Below, piece by piece: positions 23,266-25,380 of a stretch of DNA of 25,380 bases. The stretch comes from RXOA01 sp964547105 (lineage in GTDB: Bacteria > Bipolaricaulota > Bipolaricaulia > UBA7950 > UBA9294): the NCBI GenBank assembly GCA_964547105.1, contig CAZJLO010000028.1, positions 1 to 25,380 of the forward strand, given 5' to 3'. The position numbers and the translations under genes are program-made. Every line of letters starts with the position of its first letter. Position 1 is the first letter of the stretch. Under the pieces are notes generated by a model, which saw nothing but the letters and a program-made list of their open reading frames with translations, made no database searches and was not told where the DNA came from.

Positions 23266-23709
23266 GTGATTGATGTGCCCATCCTGATTCTTCTTGTTGC
23301 CGCAGCCGAGGTTGTCCTTCTTGTGCGCGTTGGCGCGGTCGTTGGCGGCATGCCGGTGCTTTTTATCCTTCTCGGCACAGGCGTAGCCGGTTGGCTCCTG
23401 CTGCGCTCGCGCCGGGCGGCTGAGATTCCGCAGATCATCGTCTCCGCGCTCGCCGGGAGACTACGTCGCGACAAAACCGTCGCCCCCGAGTCGCAGTTCA
23501 TTCTCGGATCTCTCCTTCTCATTCTTCCCGGCCTCCTCAGCGACATCGCCGGGGTCGTGTTGCTCGTGCGCTACTTCACTCAGCGCCGTCGCTCTCCCCG
23601 CGGACCCGAACCCGGTGCGCGCAGGCGCGGAACGGGGTCACGCACACGGGGCGAGACGATTGATGTGGATTTCAAGGTGCTCGACCAAAACGACGATTCC
23701 CAGCAATAA
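23266..23709 (+). CDS. fxsA: FxsA-family membrane protein
   Basis: FxsA proteins are small cytoplasmic-membrane proteins; the E. coli member affects phage T7 exclusion, but their basic function is unclear. This 147-aa product has the family start ILILLVAAAEVVLLVRVGAV (6-25), a second hydrophobic segment LFILLGTGVAGWLLL, then the conserved FILGSLLLILPGLLSDIAGVVLL (about 79-101). A charged Arg/Pro/Gly-rich cytoplasmic tail of about 45 residues follows. I use the GTG at 23266, which fits the family N-terminus; no Shine-Dalgarno is seen. Its last 130 nt overlap the 3' end of comEC on the other strand, and it is divergent from dprA. Confidence 0.85.
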   Translation: MIDVPILILLVAAAEVVLLVRVGAVVGGMPVLFILLGTGVAGWLLLRSRRAAEIPQIIVSALAGRLRRDKTVAPESQFILGSLLLILPGLLSDIAGVVLLVRYFTQRRRSPRGPEPGARRRGTGSRTRGETIDVDFKVLDQNDDSQQ

Positions 23710-25145
23710 GCGCCGACGGCAACCGTAGCCAGCCCTGTCAGCCATGCCGCCATCCCTGGTGTCACGAGGATTTCCGACAGAGGAATCGCCCCCAACCCAG
23801 TCATCAGTCCCCGGAAACGGGTCAGATTCCATGCCAGGATCGCAGCGATCGGCGATCCAAGCGGTGTACGAGCAAGCGCGACGAACGCCACCTCCAGCCA
23901 CAAACACAGCGTCGCCCACGGAACGGCGACCAAATTCCACAGGACGGTCGCCGGGTGGAACGTTCCGAACTGAAATGCGACCACCGGAATCACACCGGCC
24001 TGGGCCCAAATCGACACCAGCCAGAGATTCCCAATCCATCGACGAATCCTGCTCCAACTCGAAACAGCCTCGTCTTGATCCTTGCGGCGTCGCGTCAACC
24101 GCCACCCCGCGACAATCGCCGCCGTCGCCGCGAAGCTCAGCTGAAACGATACATCCCGCCAAGCATCGGGACTTGCGATCAGGATCAACAGCGCCGCAAA
24201 CCAGATCCCGCGTATCGAATCCACCCAGCGGCGGCTGATCACGCCAAGGTCGGCAAGGGCCATCCCGCTTCCCGAGCACACCACCATCAGCGTCGCCCGA
24301 ACCAGGCTCGTCCTTGGGCCGATCACCCACACCGCCGCCACCGCAGCAAGCATGATGCATCCGTAGGCGAGCGCCGGCCGCAGCCGCAACATCCGCAGCA
24401 CGGCCCATACGATGGCAAGAAGAAGCCCCAGATGAAGCCCGGACACGGCCAACAGGTGAGCCACCCCGGTGGCGCGGAATGCGTCCCGTTCTTCGCTGGG
24501 AAGGAGGCCGTCCATCCCGAACAGCAGCCCCAGAGCCATCGCCGCCTCGTCTTGCGGCAACGCATCACGCACCAGGCTCATCATCCGCTGTCGCAGCAAG
24601 TCCCCGTACCGCCAGACGGAGAACTCGCTTCCAATCGCTTCAACGGCATCGTCTTCACCGACGGAGAACCGTGCGAACACCCCTTGACGCTCCAAGTAGG
24701 CACGTTCATCAAACTCGGCATCCACTTCGGGAAGCCTCCCCACCCCCTGGACGCGAAGAACGTCTCCAACCAGGATCCGCGGCGGGACATCGGCCCCGTC
24801 CCAGATCGTCACACGAATTGTGCCATCGAGCCAGCCAAGCCGAAGATCGAACGTCTGCCAATTCCGGCCTATATCCGGATACGAAACGACTGTTCCCACA
24901 AGCTCCCGCAAGAATGGAGACCGCTCACGCAACGCCTCGAAGTCGGGCCCGGGAAGAGATCCACGGGCGAACCCGACGGCGGTGCAGGCAACCAAGATCG
25001 GCACCCAGGCCCTCCCTCGCACGCGGAGCACCAGCGCCGCGGCCAGCGTTGCCGCCGCCGCAATCCCCCACGCCGTCAACGACGGGATTCGCCGTCCGTT
25101 TGCAATCCAAATCCCAATCTCGTAGCCCAACAATATGTACCACAT
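23580..25145 (-). CDS. comEC: ComEC/Rec2 DNA-uptake channel (without metallo-beta-lactamase domain)
   Basis: ComEC forms the inner-membrane channel for transforming DNA. The 521-aa protein has N-terminal hydrophobic helices, an extracytoplasmic OB-like region (VGTVVSYPDIGRNWQTFDLRL to GVGRLPEVDAEFDERAYL), then the competence domain with HLLAVSGLHLG, GPRTSLVRATLM and RDVSFQLSFAATAA, and more membrane helices. The C-terminal metallo-beta-lactamase domain of longer ComEC proteins is absent. The last 30 residues are Arg/Pro-rich and overlap the fxsA gene on the other strand by 130 nt, with no stop codon earlier. I start at ATG 25145 (MWYILLGYEIG); a GTG at 25184 is in frame but lies upstream of the predicted -10. 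Confidence 0.9.
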   Translation of the reverse strand: MWYILLGYEIGIWIANGRRIPSLTAWGIAAAATLAAALVLRVRGRAWVPILVACTAVGFARGSLPGPDFEALRERSPFLRELVGTVVSYPDIGRNWQTFDLRLGWLDGTIRVTIWDGADVPPRILVGDVLRVQGVGRLPEVDAEFDERAYLERQGVFARFSVGEDDAVEAIGSEFSVWRYGDLLRQRMMSLVRDALPQDEAAMALGLLFGMDGLLPSEERDAFRATGVAHLLAVSGLHLGLLLAIVWAVLRMLRLRPALAYGCIMLAAVAAVWVIGPRTSLVRATLMVVCSGSGMALADLGVISRRWVDSIRGIWFAALLILIASPDAWRDVSFQLSFAATAAIVAGWRLTRRRKDQDEAVSSWSRIRRWIGNLWLVSIWAQAGVIPVVAFQFGTFHPATVLWNLVAVPWATLCLWLEVAFVALARTPLGSPIAAILAWNLTRFRGLMTGLGAIPLSEILVTPGMAAWLTGLATVAVGAYCWESSFWSSTLKSTSIVSPRVRDPVPRLRAPGSGPRGERRR

Positions 25146-25159
25146 GGTATCGTGTCTTG

Positions 25160-25195
25160 TGTTAGAGTATAGCCTTTTTCCCACTTATTTGTCGC
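25160..25195 (-). promoter_or_regulatory. Promoter of comEC
   Basis: On the minus strand TATACT (a near-perfect -10) lies 20 nt upstream of the comEC ATG. GCGACA, four of six to the -35 consensus, stands 18 nt before it. The leader would be about 14 nt with no Shine-Dalgarno. Confidence 0.5.
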
Positions 25196-25217
25196 GAGGA
25201 ACCCGTTGCCGTACACT
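25189..25217 (+). promoter_or_regulatory. Candidate ssrA promoter
   Basis: TTGTCG (25189-25194), a 17-nt spacer and TACACT (25212-25217), each four of six to consensus, would start transcription near 25224, 16 nt before the mature tmRNA 5' end. A short 5' leader removed by RNase P is normal for tmRNA. The evidence is spacing and position only. Confidence 0.42.
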
Positions 25218-25239
25218 TTGCCACAGTGATCTTTGACAT

Positions 25240-25380
25240 GGGGGTGTAACGGATTCGACGGAGCTATCAAAGGAAGGCTGCAAGCGGAGTTTCCTCCATC
25301 TCCTAAAACTGGTGGAAAAAACAATAACTGCGGATTACGCATACGCAGCTCCTTCCTACAACTAGGAGGAGCCGTCTGAC
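25240..25380 (+). ncRNA. ssrA: tmRNA (SsrA), 5' part, cut by the window edge
   Basis: tmRNA frees stalled ribosomes and tags incomplete proteins for degradation. The mature 5' end is GGGGGTG (25240-25246), the acceptor-stem half, followed by the near-universal GGATTCGAC (25251-25259). The tag frame is most likely GCG at 25330 preceded by ATAACT, which matches the resume-codon context of other tmRNAs. It reads ADYAYAAPSYN then TAG at 25363-25365. The stop overlaps a strong hairpin (GCTCC and TCCT with AGGA and GGAGC, 25348-25372), like the helix after the tag in other tmRNAs. The remaining pseudoknots and tRNA-like 3' half lie beyond the window. The tag ends atypically; see findings. Confidence 0.9.

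Noticed and set aside
23955..25172. Long plus-strand open frame of about 405 codons opposite comEC
   Set aside because: The product is Arg/Pro/His-rich low-complexity, typical of the reverse reading of a membrane-protein gene; comEC motifs are on the other strand.

Overview
The window is a gene-dense bacterial chromosome segment of moderately high GC, with no rRNA, tRNA, insertion sequence, prophage or CRISPR array that I can see. Bacterial identity rests on RsmA, UppS, CdsA, bacterial ValS, DprA, ComEC, FxsA and a tmRNA gene starting at the right edge. A TmPPase-like (predicted Na+-pumping, K+-dependent) membrane pyrophosphatase, rubredoxin and a compact ISC set suggest an anaerobic or low-oxygen lifestyle. 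I cannot name the phylum; a deep-branching, mostly uncultured bacterial lineage is a reasonable guess only.

Layout, left to right. (1) A promoter pointing out of the left edge (20-48, minus). (2) A tightly overlapping minus-strand operon from 5149 to 88: GNAT acetyltransferase, small DUF5808-like protein, ABC ATPase, ABC-2 permease, membrane-anchored alpha/beta hydrolase, rsmA. (3) hppA on the minus strand (7543-5336) with its own promoter and terminator. (4) A plus-strand secreted or membrane-anchored coiled-coil protein (7896-9053) closed by a strong terminator. (5) A plus-strand operon: small XRE regulator, smc, scpA, scpB, rubredoxin (9164-13602). (6) A plus-strand Fe-S operon: cysteine desulfurase, IscU-like scaffold, Rrf2 regulator (13657-15756), with a consensus -35 promoter. 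(7) A 217-nt spacer between convergent operons, holding hairpins and an extended -10 element. (8) A long minus-strand housekeeping operon: dprA, ndk, valS, folC, uppS, cdsA (23196-15974). (9) fxsA (plus) and comEC (minus), overlapping tail to tail. (10) A promoter and the 5' part of ssrA (tmRNA), cut by the window end.

The most notable observation is the condensin operon. The SMC head motifs, ScpA and ScpB all look archaeal rather than typically bacterial. The SMC is only 845 residues, with coiled-coil arms about half the usual length. It is translationally coupled to a small XRE-type DNA-binding protein. This looks like a complete archaeal-type, short-armed SMC-ScpAB module in a bacterial genome. 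Secondary points are an unusual predicted tmRNA tag that continues past the usual Ala-Ala end, several promoter-proximal genes with very short leaders and no Shine-Dalgarno, and an unexplained structured spacer at 15757-15973.
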